This document shows, piece by piece, positions 16,086-24,399 of a stretch of DNA of 41,791 bases. The notes under the pieces were generated by a model. That model had not been told where the DNA came from and did no database searches. It saw nothing but the letters and a program-made list of their open reading frames with translations. A program made the position numbers and the translations under genes. Numbering within the stretch: position 1 is the first letter of the stretch; every line of letters begins with the position of its first letter. Source of the DNA: Phycisphaerae bacterium (GTDB taxonomy: Bacteria; Planctomycetota; Phycisphaerae; Phycisphaerales; SM1A02); NCBI GenBank assembly GCA_002711415.1, contig PARI01000037.1, forward strand, positions 1 to 41,791, written 5' to 3'.

Positions 16086-17804
16086 TCAACCGGCGTTGCG
16101 AATCCACTTGCCCAGCAGGACCGATGCCTGCTCGGGCCTGTTCCGGGCCATCTGGTTGATCTGTCCGATGATCTCACGGTGCCTGACGTCCTCGCTGGCA
16201 AGCTCCATCCCGGAAAGGACCGGAGGCGCCTCGTCGGCCTCGCCCACCAGCGGCGTATCCATGCCCGCGTACATGTGCATGCCCACAGCCGCCTCATCCG
16301 ACGGCGGAGCGGGCGAGCCGCCGAATGCCCGGCGGACCATGAACAGCATCGTGAAGAGGCTGACCGCTGCCAGCGTGCCGAGCCCCACGTACTTGACCGT
16401 GCCTCCTCCAAGCGGCGACTGGTCTGCGACCATGGTGCCACCTGAGGGAACCAGCTCGGGCATCGTGAGCGTGTCAGCAAGGCTGGCAAGATCATGAATC
16501 ATCATCACGCTGACGACGCCCGGGCGTGCGTCGTCGACCGTGTCCGTGTCGATCAGCGGGGTCACGCTGGACTTGATCTGGCCAAGGGACTGCTCCACCA
16601 GCGGCGACAACTGCTCATCGGTCGGCTGGGCGGAGGAGTCCGAGATGGACTGTCGATAGAGCATCACCAGATAGGATCGCGGCACGTTGATGCTCGCATT
16701 GATCTTGGTCGCATATCCGGTCGGATCATGGACCAGGCTCGTCTCGGACGGGAACTGGGAATCCAGCCGCGCCTCGTTCTGCTCGGTCACGGTGGAAGTC
16801 CCGTTGACACCGGCCATCCTCAGCGACAGCGGCGCGTTGGCCTGGAGGTTGCCGCGGACACCGGGCTCACCGCCTGGCATCTGATCGACCCGCTCGGCGG
16901 CGCTGGATCGCTCGGAGACCGGTGCGATGACCGGCTCGGAGTAGCTCTGGGATCGCTTGCTGACATCCTTGGTCACGACCTGCGCATGCACCGCGACCAT
17001 GACGCCCGGGATGTACGAGAGATGCTCCTCGATCCGGCGCCGGATGACGTCCTCGGTCCGGGTCTGCTGCTCCAGGTTCGTCGAGGAGACCATGTCGTCC
17101 CCGGAGCGGGCCCGGCGCCTCTTGTTGGTCCGTGCATCGGTGACGATGACGTCATCGATCTTCAGTCCCGGGACCGAGCCAGCGACGAGTCCCGCCACCG
17201 AGTCGACCAGGTCCTGTCCCATCGAACCCGTCTGCATCGCGACGGTCACCGCGGCGGTCGGGGGCGTGAAGCTGCTGCCGATTCCAGCCGGCCTCTGCGG
17301 ATCCGCGATGATGACTCGGGCTCGCTGAACGCCGGACATCTGCGAGATCATCGACTCGAGCACGCTCATCGTCGCTGCCAGCCGTCTCATCTTCGTCTGC
17401 TGGTGGCTCTGGAAAGGCGTGTCCTGCTGGACCAGGCTCACGAAGTCGATCGAGTTTGTCTCGATCAGCCCCTGCTCGGTCACCGCAAGGAGGATGGGCT
17501 GACGCTGCTCGACTGGTACCAGGATCGAGCCGGGCCTGGTCGTTGAATCATGGCTGATCCCGTTGTCCTCGAGGTACGTCTGGATCGCGGGCAGGCTCGC
17601 CGAGGCAACCGGGAGCCTGACCATGTCCGACTTGCCCGCGTACTGGCCGACGAGAAAGAGGGTCATCAGGGCGATGACGCAGAATGAACCGAGAAGCAGC
17701 CGAACCACGGGAGAGACTTCCCCGATCCGACTGCGTATCGATTCCAGTCCTGTCTTGAATGATTCCACCGCGTCGGCCTCCATGCCTTCGAGATGATGTT
17801 TCAC
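16086..17804 (-). CDS. fliF: Flagellar MS-ring protein FliF
   Basis: This 572-residue protein builds the MS ring in the cytoplasmic membrane on which the motor assembles. A membrane helix lies near residues 37-55 (LLLGSFCVIALMTLFLVGQ) and a second near the C-terminus (GLGTLAAVSLFTMLFMV). Between them are the ring-building motifs, with LPAIQTYLEDNGI, an RLAATMSVLESMI segment typical of the secretin-like ring domain, and VQRARVIIADPQRP. The C-terminal tail ending ASVLLGKWIRNAG is the FliG-binding helix. The start used is GTG at 17804; an ATG seven codons later (17783) is possible but has its purine run too close. fliE lies just upstream and fliG nine bases downstream. Confidence 0.95.
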   Translation of the reverse strand: MKHHLEGMEADAVESFKTGLESIRSRIGEVSPVVRLLLGSFCVIALMTLFLVGQYAGKSDMVRLPVASASLPAIQTYLEDNGISHDSTTRPGSILVPVEQRQPILLAVTEQGLIETNSIDFVSLVQQDTPFQSHQQTKMRRLAATMSVLESMISQMSGVQRARVIIADPQRPAGIGSSFTPPTAAVTVAMQTGSMGQDLVDSVAGLVAGSVPGLKIDDVIVTDARTNKRRRARSGDDMVSSTNLEQQTRTEDVIRRRIEEHLSYIPGVMVAVHAQVVTKDVSKRSQSYSEPVIAPVSERSSAAERVDQMPGGEPGVRGNLQANAPLSLRMAGVNGTSTVTEQNEARLDSQFPSETSLVHDPTGYATKINASINVPRSYLVMLYRQSISDSSAQPTDEQLSPLVEQSLGQIKSSVTPLIDTDTVDDARPGVVSVMMIHDLASLADTLTMPELVPSGGTMVADQSPLGGGTVKYVGLGTLAAVSLFTMLFMVRRAFGGSPAPPSDEAAVGMHMYAGMDTPLVGEADEAPPVLSGMELASEDVRHREIIGQINQMARNRPEQASVLLGKWIRNAG

Positions 17805-17847
17805 CGAATTCTCGTGCAGCCATCATCCTGACGGCCACATGTCTGGA

Positions 17848-18168
17848 TCAGACCCGTATCTGCTTGACCTCGTCATAGGCGTCCATCATCTTGTTTCGCA
17901 GTGACAACAAGAGCTTGAACGCCGTATCCGCCTTTTCCGTCGCGATCATCACACCTTCAAGATCGTCCCGCCGCCCCGCAGCAAGATCCTCGGTCGCCTT
18001 GTCGGCATCCTGCTGCAACTGGTTCACCTGAGAAATCTGGGTCTTCAACTGATCCAGCAGTTCCTGCTGGAATCCACCCGGAACACCCTTTCCTGGAGCC
18101 ACGGAATGGCCCGGCAGCTTCGGGGCTATCGCGGTTGGATCGTGGATCAGGCCGATTGGATCGGTCAT
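17848..18168 (-). CDS. fliE: Flagellar hook-basal body complex protein FliE
   Basis: This 106-residue protein matches FliE, the first rod component that joins the MS ring to the rod. The conserved C-terminal half contains KADTAFKLLLSLRNKMMDAYDEVKQIRV, the family signature ending. The N-terminus is variable and Pro/Gly-rich. I chose ATG at 18168 because AGGAG lies eight bases upstream and the resulting length is normal; in-frame upstream starts would overlap flgC. The order flgB, flgC, fliE, fliF is the conserved start of rod/MS-ring operons. Confidence 0.93.
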   Translation of the reverse strand: MTDPIGLIHDPTAIAPKLPGHSVAPGKGVPGGFQQELLDQLKTQISQVNQLQQDADKATEDLAAGRRDDLEGVMIATEKADTAFKLLLSLRNKMMDAYDEVKQIRV

Positions 18169-18205
18169 TGAGGACTCCTGCCCCGCTTGGGGCTGCATCA
18201 GGACT

Positions 18206-18610
18206 TCAGGCGAGAAGTTCCAGTGCAGCACTGATCATCGACTTTGTACCCTCCACAACCGCAATATTGGCCTCATAAGCCCTCATCGCCTCCATGGCGT
18301 TCATCTGCTCCACCACGGGGTTGATGTCCGGGTACCAGACCATCCCTTCCTCGTCTGCGAAGGGGGAATCCGGCTCGAGCCTGGGGACCAGGGCATCCCT
18401 GGCGACCTCGATGTGGCTGACGTGCACCCCCTGGGAGGAACCGGAGGCCGGATCCCCGGCGGCCAGGATGGCGATCCGACGCTGAAACGGGGCGTACTGC
18501 CCCTGGGCGTCGAGGATGGTGTCCTGGTTGAGGATGTTCGTGGAGATCGTCTCGAGGCGGACCCTGTTGGCCACCAGGCCGGACGTGGAGATGTCAAGAG
18601 ATCCATACAT
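18206..18610 (-). CDS. flgC: Flagellar basal-body rod protein FlgC
   Basis: This 134-residue proximal rod protein has the rod signature near the N-terminus (MYGSLDISTSGLVANRVRLE, with ISTNILNQDT) and the C-terminal coiled-coil segment VVEQMNAMEAMRAYEANIAV typical of FlgC. The middle MVWYPDINPV segment is also family-typical. The ATG has GGAG eight bases upstream. The usual NIAN tetrad of rod proteins reads NILN here, a mild variation. It is read after flgB with a 14-base gap and before fliE. Confidence 0.94.
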   Translation of the reverse strand: MYGSLDISTSGLVANRVRLETISTNILNQDTILDAQGQYAPFQRRIAILAAGDPASGSSQGVHVSHIEVARDALVPRLEPDSPFADEEGMVWYPDINPVVEQMNAMEAMRAYEANIAVVEGTKSMISAALELLA

Positions 18611-18624
18611 CAGTCAAGCTCCGT

Positions 18625-19065
18625 TCAGACCCGCTCGCTGATCGCGTTGTTGATCAGGTCGATCCGGTTCCGCAGCATCCGGGTGGCGAACCGGAATGTC
18701 ATGGCGTTCTCGGCGACGTCCTGCATCAATCGCTCCAGGTCACGGTCGTTTTCATCGTGAAAGAGAATGTTCTCCCCGATCGGGACGGGGTTCAGTTCCA
18801 ACCGGTCCCCCGTGAAGGAGACCTCCATGGTGTCCTCGAACTCAAGTGTTCCACGCTGGCCGCCGGCGATCTCGTCACGGCGAGCATCGATGGCCCGACC
18901 GAGGCTTTCCTGGAACGCCTTGACCGAGACGTCCACGGGCCTGAACCCGGGGGTCGACAGGTTCGAGACGTTGTTGGCGATCACCCGCTGCCTGGCGCCG
19001 GAGAACCTGACCAGTTGCTCCAGGACCGGGAGGGCGCCGCCACTGCTGATCTCGTCGATGATCAT
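18625..19065 (-). CDS. flgB: Flagellar basal-body rod protein FlgB
   Basis: This 146-residue proximal rod protein has the signature AVIANNVSNLSTPGFRPVDVSV-type segment (residues 28-47 here read RVIANNVSNLSTPGFRPVDV) and the C-terminal motif DVAENAMTFRFATRMLRNRI, with which FlgB packs into the rod. The ATG has CGGAGACA upstream. It follows the sigma-54 activator gene by 22 bases. This leaves no room for a separate promoter, so regulator and structural genes are probably on one transcript. Confidence 0.94.
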   Translation of the reverse strand: MIIDEISSGGALPVLEQLVRFSGARQRVIANNVSNLSTPGFRPVDVSVKAFQESLGRAIDARRDEIAGGQRGTLEFEDTMEVSFTGDRLELNPVPIGENILFHDENDRDLERLMQDVAENAMTFRFATRMLRNRIDLINNAISERV

Positions 19066-19087
19066 GCCATTGTCTCCGCGAGAGAAG

Positions 19088-20512
19088 TCAGACCGTTTCC
19101 TCGATCAACGAGGACTGCTTCCACTTCTTCAACTTCAGGCCAAGCGTCCTGACACCGATCCCGAGGGCCTTGGCACTTCGCTGGCGATGCCCGCTGTTAT
19201 TGGCAAGGGTCGCCAGGATCGCCTCACGCTCGATGTCCTCCAGCGTGAACGTGCCATCGCAGATCCGACTGGCCTCGAGCATCGCTGAGACACCACCAGG
19301 CTCGTTCACCGGGGTCTCGATCACGTCGGCACCCGAGGCGACCAGCCAGGGCTCGATCAGTTCGGCATTGATCACGTCGGAGGACGACAGGACGGAGGCG
19401 CGTTCACAGATGTTCTGCAACTCGCGGACGTTTCCGGGCCATCGGTAGTGGCACAGCGAACTGATCGCATCATCATCGAACCGCTTGGATTCCCGACCTT
19501 CCCGAGAGGCGACCAGGTCGAGGAAGTGCTGGGCCAGGACCGGGACGTCTTCCATCCGGTCCCGCAACGGCGGCATGGCCAAGGGCAGGACGTTGAGCCT
19601 GAAGAAGAGATCCTCCCTGAAACGCCCCTCCGCGACTTCCTTCTGCAGGTCCCGGTTGGTCGTCGCGATCACGCGCACATCCACCGACAGGCTCTTGCTC
19701 GAACCGACACGCTCGAAGCACCGTTCCTGGAGTACCCGCAACAGCTTCGCCTGCAGATCCGGGCCGATCTCGCTGATCTCATCCAGCAACAGGGTGCCGC
19801 CCTCGGCCAGTTCGAAACGTCCCTTGCGAAGCTTGTCCGCTCCCGTGAACGCCCCCTTCTCATGCCCGAACAGTTCCGATTCCAACAGCGAGGCCGACAG
19901 CGCCGCGCAGTTGATCGCGAGGAAGGGCATGCCCGACCTCGGGCTCGCCTGGTGGATCGCTCGAGCGGCGACCTCCTTGCCGCTGCCTGACTCGCCGGTG
20001 ACCAGGACCGTTCCATGGCTGTCGGCGATCCGATCGAGGTGCTGCTTCAACGAGCACATCGAGGGCGTCTGCCCGACCATCGGGTGGCTCGGAGCCCGGC
20101 CCGTGGGCGAGGTAGCGGCGACCTTGAGGACCTGGTTCTCCTTCACAAGACGCCCGTGTTCGATCGCGCGATCGATGGCGATGACCAGCTCGTCCCCGCT
20201 GAAGGGCTTGGTCACGTAGTCGAAGGCGCCGATCTTCATCGCCTCGACCGCGGTCTCGATCGTGCCGAACGCCGTCATCACGATCACGGGCACCTGGTCG
20301 TCCAGGTCCTTGATCTCCCCGAGAAGCTCGAGCCCGTTCATGCGCGGCATCTGGAGGTCCGTGACGACAAGGTCGGGCATCCCCTTGGACATCCGCTCCA
20401 GTGCCGCATCGCCGTGCGCGGCGGACCAGACCGTGTGACCTCGACGACTCAGTATCGTCGCAACGCTGTCACGCATCATTTCCTTGTCATCGACTACCAA
20501 GATCTTGCTCAT
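19088..20512 (-). CDS. Sigma-54-dependent response regulator (FleR/FlgR type)
   Basis: This 474-residue NtrC-family activator has three domains. The receiver (1-120) has the acidic pocket VVDDKE, phospho-acceptor D52 in TDLQMP, and K102 in VTKPF. The AAA+ domain (about 145-380) has Walker A GESGSGKE (173-180), the GAFTGA loop (220-225) that contacts sigma-54, and GTLLLDEISEI. The C-terminal Fis-type helix-turn-helix reads RQRSAKALGIGVRTLGLKLKKW. It would open -24/-12 promoters once phosphorylated. The ATG overlaps the kinase stop, and flgB follows closely, so its likely targets are flagellar genes. RpoN is coded at 1934-3451. The partner kinase is the gene just upstream. Confidence 0.92.
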   Translation of the reverse strand: MSKILVVDDKEMMRDSVATILSRRGHTVWSAAHGDAALERMSKGMPDLVVTDLQMPRMNGLELLGEIKDLDDQVPVIVMTAFGTIETAVEAMKIGAFDYVTKPFSGDELVIAIDRAIEHGRLVKENQVLKVAATSPTGRAPSHPMVGQTPSMCSLKQHLDRIADSHGTVLVTGESGSGKEVAARAIHQASPRSGMPFLAINCAALSASLLESELFGHEKGAFTGADKLRKGRFELAEGGTLLLDEISEIGPDLQAKLLRVLQERCFERVGSSKSLSVDVRVIATTNRDLQKEVAEGRFREDLFFRLNVLPLAMPPLRDRMEDVPVLAQHFLDLVASREGRESKRFDDDAISSLCHYRWPGNVRELQNICERASVLSSSDVINAELIEPWLVASGADVIETPVNEPGGVSAMLEASRICDGTFTLEDIEREAILATLANNSGHRQRSAKALGIGVRTLGLKLKKWKQSSLIEETV

Positions 20513-21480
20513 GGCGAAGCTCCCTCGTCATGGTGTGTGTTCAGACGACGCCTCACGGCCTCATCGATCGATCGCCCCTCGGCGGACATGCCGGTGGCCT
20601 CCTCGCGCGCCTCCAGCGGAAGACAGACCTCCACCCTCGCTCCGTGCTCGGCATTCCCGGCCACGAGGTGGCCGCCATGGGCGTCCACGATCCTGTGCAC
20701 GATCGCCAGGCCGAGCCCGGTGCCGCTCTGACGGGTGGTGAAGAACGGGTTGAATATCTGCCGCCCGAGTTCCTCGGAGATCCCCGGACCGTGGTCATCG
20801 ACCCGGATCACGACATGGTCCATGCGCTGCCCCGAATCGACCCGCCGGCGATCCGTGAAACAGCTGATCAGGATCCGAGGATCCTCGACCCCGGTTTCCT
20901 CCATGGCCTCGCACGCATTCTGGATGATGTTCACGAGCACCTGCGAGAGGAGCCCGCGATCCGCACTGATCCTGAGACCCTCCGGATCGATCCGGAGATC
21001 GACGGCGACTGAATCAAGCTTCTGAGACAGCTCAAGAAGCACGCTCCCCAGAAGCTGGTCAAGGACGACCTCCTGCGGACTCAAGGCCGACTGTCTGGCG
21101 AACGATAGAACGTCTCCGACGATCCCATCAAGTCGAGTGACCGCGGACAGGACCCTCGAGCACAGTTGGATGCTCGGCTCGGCCGTGGCATCCTCTCGGA
21201 TCATCTCGACATCAAGGCGGATCGCTCCGAGCGGGTTCCGGATCTCATGGGCGATGCCTGCGGCCATCTCGCCCAGGGCCGCCAGCGAGCGGGACATCCT
21301 GAGTCGCTCGTTGGCCTCGGCCAGCTCGGCCTGCAGCCGCCCCACCTGGTTGCGCAGATCGACGTGGGTGTTCTCCAACTGGCGGGTCGCCTGGTTGAAT
21401 GATTCCATGAGTTCACGGAACTCGTCCATTCGACGACTGGAGGCCGGGGGCTTCGGGATGACCGTTCCTGGTGCGCTCAT
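20509..21480 (-). CDS. Soluble sensor histidine kinase (FleS/FlgS type)
   Basis: This 323-residue kinase starts at ATG 21480, which overlaps the preceding stop as ATGA; a longer upstream frame lies inside the neighbouring gene. It has no membrane helix and no PAS or other sensor domain. A coiled coil (about 20-65) leads into the HisKA helix with phospho-acceptor H78 in AGIAHEIRNPLGA, then the ATPase domain with the N box NIIQNACEAM, G1 DDHGPGIS and G2 GTGLGLAI. It should phosphorylate the adjacent activator. As in FleS and FlgS of other flagellar systems, a cytoplasmic kinase could read the assembly state of the export apparatus. That sensing role is inference. Confidence 0.87.
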   Translation of the reverse strand: MSAPGTVIPKPPASSRRMDEFRELMESFNQATRQLENTHVDLRNQVGRLQAELAEANERLRMSRSLAALGEMAAGIAHEIRNPLGAIRLDVEMIREDATAEPSIQLCSRVLSAVTRLDGIVGDVLSFARQSALSPQEVVLDQLLGSVLLELSQKLDSVAVDLRIDPEGLRISADRGLLSQVLVNIIQNACEAMEETGVEDPRILISCFTDRRRVDSGQRMDHVVIRVDDHGPGISEELGRQIFNPFFTTRQSGTGLGLAIVHRIVDAHGGHLVAGNAEHGARVEVCLPLEAREEATGMSAEGRSIDEAVRRRLNTHHDEGASP

Positions 21481-21950
21481 GCCATCCTGTCCGCAAATCG
21501 ATTCGGCTGGCCGGGCTCGCCAGTTGCATACGCCCTGCGAGCCGCCTGCGTGGCGGTCGCCTCCCTCAACTCCGCGCCGAGGCTGCCACACGCCTGCTCC
21601 AGAAGCAGCCTGTCCCGGTCGTCCCGCTGCATGAGCGACTGGAGACGCTCCTGGAGGCCGGCCACACCATCACGGATGCGACGTCGCTGATCGATGGAGA
21701 TCTCCATCCCGTCCGAATCGATGGACCCAGCTGCGTGGATCAACTCGGTCTGCGCTTCGACATAACTGGCCAGTACCTGCTCTCGACGACCAAGCAGGCC
21801 GGCAAGCTCGGTTCCATCTCCACGCTCGATCAGCGATGCCTGCCTGGAGGCCAGCGATTCGAGCTCGTCCAGCAATCCCGACTGCAGGTCGAGCCGATGA
21901 AGAAACTCGACGACCAGTTCTCGCCCCTTGTCCGCACGGGGATCATTCAT
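21477..21950 (-). CDS. FlgN-like flagellar chaperone (predicted)
   Basis: The 157-residue product is helical and charged, with heptad patterns in RLDLQSGLLDELESLASRQASLIERGD and further helices to about residue 140. That layout, a hydrophobic-charged hairpin followed by a disordered tail, is what FlgN shows; FlgN chaperones the hook-filament junction proteins FlgK and FlgL. No strict motif is visible, so the name rests on length, helix pattern and operon place. I chose ATG at 21950, which overlaps the end of the TPR gene by eight bases; a longer frame upstream is only the shadow of that gene. FliT-like or FlgN-like are equally possible. Confidence 0.5.
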   Translation of the reverse strand: MNDPRADKGRELVVEFLHRLDLQSGLLDELESLASRQASLIERGDGTELAGLLGRREQVLASYVEAQTELIHAAGSIDSDGMEISIDQRRRIRDGVAGLQERLQSLMQRDDRDRLLLEQACGSLGAELREATATQAARRAYATGEPGQPNRFADRMA

Positions 21951-24300
21951 CAAGGCCACCTCCAACGGGCTGCTGGACCACGGCAAGCAAGGGGCGATTC
22001 TGAAGCCAGCGGCTCCAGGCCTCCCGATCGAAGATGACGGCACCATCCTGGAAGACCTCGTCGGGCAACTGCTGCAGCCTCGCCAGGGCTCGGGCGTGAG
22101 CGCTGGTCGCCAGTTGCGGCTGCCCCAGGAGCTCATGGCAGTTGACAACCTGGATCAGTGCGATCAGTCCGACACCCTCCTGGTGCTGCCTGATCTGGAC
22201 CGCTTCGTAGAGCTCAAGAGCCTTGGCGAACAAGCCCTGCTCGAATCGAGCATCCGCCCGGTAGAGCCAAGCGAGGTCCCACTGCTCAGCCGAGAGTCCA
22301 TCACTGGTCACGGCAGGACGCGGCATCATGGCGACCGCATCGAAGCAGTAACCGGCCTGCTCCATCGCCTCGATGCGAAGCTCCTCCCAGTGAGCCTCCT
22401 GCGAATCGGTCAATGCGACCTCCAACTCTGCCTGGTACTCCAGAGCCAGCCCCCACCAGCTCTCTCCGAGGACGAACAGGCACTCACCGTGCCCGCCGGT
22501 GTCGGCGTATCGATCAATGAACTCGGTGCACCGCTCGATGGCGTCCCGGTACTGCCCGCGATCGAACTCAAGCCTGGCAAGCTCAGCCAGGGCATGCTTG
22601 TACTGGGCGGCCCGTGGCGTGAGACCGGCACGCCCCTGGAGAACATCCAGCAGTCGACGCTCCGCCTCGGCAAAGTCGCCCTCGGCCAGCAGGCACCGAG
22701 CCAGCGGAACATGCGACATCGCGGCAAACGGGCTGTGCGGTTCATCGTGGATCAGCGAAGCGTAGACCGACGCAGCCCCGGTATGATCAAGCCCCGCATA
22801 CCGGGCACTGGCCAGGCGGAATCGCGCTTCATCCCTCCTGGGGCCGCCAGAACCATCACGCGAGAGGTATCGCTTGAACGAGGCGATCGCCTCGTTCCAG
22901 TGCCCGGCAAGGTCGTAACTGTCCGCGGCCATCCAGACCGCATCGACGCTGCGGCCGGGCAGGTCACTGAACTGATCAAGGGCATCGGCATATTCAAGAT
23001 AGGCCCGTCCAGCCCGGGCATACGCCTTGTTCGCCTCGGCCGAGACCGGCTCGACGAGCACCTGGCGGGCCACATCGCCTTCAGGAGATGGATGACTGCC
23101 CGAGAGGACGTCGGCCAGCAGTCGATTGGCGGTAGCCACGCGAAGAATGATGTCGGCGCGAGCACGCCCAGCCAGCGGAAGCGAATGCCCGAGCTCGGCC
23201 AGGCTCACGGCATGTTCCAACGACCTCGCACCAATCGCCGCATCATGCTGCGAAACGATCAGCCCGGCCACCGACTGGACACCGGGCCATCCCGGTTCAC
23301 CGACGGATCGACAAAGCGACTCGATCATCCCGATCGCTTCGTCATGCTCATGCATCAGGCCATGGGCCCGAGCCAGACCCTCCACGACCCGACCGGCCAG
23401 AGGCGAACTGCCGCAGATCTGGTGGGCCTGCCCATACTCGCAGATGGCATCGGGATATCGCTGCTCGGCCAGAGCGATGTCCCCACGCAGGGTCCGGCAC
23501 CTGATGTCCTGTTCCGAGCCGGACCCGACAACGGACTCGGCCTGCCGCAACGCCTCACGTGCCGGTTCGACCAGGCCGGCGGCAATTGAACATTCCGCGA
23601 GCACGACGTACATCTCGCAGACGATCCCTGGAGCCAGTGACTCCAGCTCGAGCCGACGCATGCCCACGAGCATCGCGTCCCCGGCGGCCGCGGGGTCATC
23701 CAGACAGGCGAGGCGGCAGTTCGCTGCGAGAACCCAGGCCCGCTCCGAGGGATCCAGCGGACGCTGTGAATATGAATGCAGGAGACCCCGGAGGCTGGAT
23801 GAAGTTCCAGCATGATGCACCCGCTGGCTGAAACAGTCCCTGACCAGGGGAGCCAACCCGTGCGCCTCGGGCTCGTTCCTCACCAGCCGAAGCAATCCGA
23901 CGTGCGCCGCCGCATGGTGGCCATCATCCAGTTGCTGGCGAATACGCTCCAGTTGCGACATCCATGGCGGGTCGGCCTGTTCCAGCACCAGCGACTCCTG
24001 GCCGGCCTGTTCCATCACTGCCTGCTCAAGCGGCAACTCGACCACGTCCTGCTCGGCCATGATGACACCAGGCCCCTGCACCCATGGAAGCTTCTCCCAG
24101 GTGAACGCCAGGGCGATCAGGCCACCGGAAAGCAGGATCGTCGGAACCTGCCAGAGCTGACGCCCCGGAGGCCTGCGGTCACTTTCACTGCTGACTGGAG
24201 CGACATCGAGACTGGACGGCGTGTCCAATCGATCATCCATCGCGTATCGGTCATCCGTGACCGGTCGTGGCCCTCGTGAGGGCCTGAACTGCTCAGCCAT
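21943..24300 (-). CDS. Single-pass membrane protein with TPR-like repeats, head of the flagellar operon
   Basis: This 785-residue protein is the first gene of the flagellar run. A Pro/Arg-rich N-terminus (about 1-47) precedes one membrane helix (about 50-67, QVPTILLSGGLIALAF). The rest is helical with TPR-like pairs, for example AYARAGRAYLEYADALDQ, HWNEAIASFKRYLS, and DRGQYRDAIERCTEFIDRY near residue 620. The topology puts the repeats on the far side of the cytoplasmic membrane. TPR domains scaffold protein partners. Its stop overlaps the FlgN-like start by eight bases, so translation is coupled. I do not recognise an orthologue in well-studied flagella. A flagellar or regulatory link is inferred only from context. 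Confidence 0.78.
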   Translation of the reverse strand: MAEQFRPSRGPRPVTDDRYAMDDRLDTPSSLDVAPVSSESDRRPPGRQLWQVPTILLSGGLIALAFTWEKLPWVQGPGVIMAEQDVVELPLEQAVMEQAGQESLVLEQADPPWMSQLERIRQQLDDGHHAAAHVGLLRLVRNEPEAHGLAPLVRDCFSQRVHHAGTSSSLRGLLHSYSQRPLDPSERAWVLAANCRLACLDDPAAAGDAMLVGMRRLELESLAPGIVCEMYVVLAECSIAAGLVEPAREALRQAESVVGSGSEQDIRCRTLRGDIALAEQRYPDAICEYGQAHQICGSSPLAGRVVEGLARAHGLMHEHDEAIGMIESLCRSVGEPGWPGVQSVAGLIVSQHDAAIGARSLEHAVSLAELGHSLPLAGRARADIILRVATANRLLADVLSGSHPSPEGDVARQVLVEPVSAEANKAYARAGRAYLEYADALDQFSDLPGRSVDAVWMAADSYDLAGHWNEAIASFKRYLSRDGSGGPRRDEARFRLASARYAGLDHTGAASVYASLIHDEPHSPFAAMSHVPLARCLLAEGDFAEAERRLLDVLQGRAGLTPRAAQYKHALAELARLEFDRGQYRDAIERCTEFIDRYADTGGHGECLFVLGESWWGLALEYQAELEVALTDSQEAHWEELRIEAMEQAGYCFDAVAMMPRPAVTSDGLSAEQWDLAWLYRADARFEQGLFAKALELYEAVQIRQHQEGVGLIALIQVVNCHELLGQPQLATSAHARALARLQQLPDEVFQDGAVIFDREAWSRWLQNRPLLAVVQQPVGGGLDE

Positions 24301-24321
24301 GAGATCCTCTCACTGCCGACG

Positions 24322-24362
24322 CTACTGCAACAATGCAGTCGTACTGCGGGCGAATCCATTCG
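24322..24362. repeat. Two small hairpins between the TPR gene and the RDD gene
   Basis: ACTGCA and TGCAGT (24322-24337) flank an ACAA loop, and GGCGAA and TTCGCC (24347-24362) flank TCCA. Both lie in the 99-base gap upstream of the flagellar operon. Neither is followed by a T run on the minus strand. They could be weak termination or operator structures, and the operon promoter should lie around here, but I cannot point to it. Confidence 0.3.
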
Positions 24363-24399
24363 CCGTTTCTTCACTATCGGCGGGCGACGGAGTGATCCT

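Noticed and set aside
24374-24390. GCCGATAG on the minus strand upstream of the flagellar operon, like the sigma-28 -10 box.
   Set aside because: There is no TAAA element at the right distance (15 bases); the nearest TGAA is 17 bases away. A rod/MS-ring operon is also not a usual sigma-28 target.
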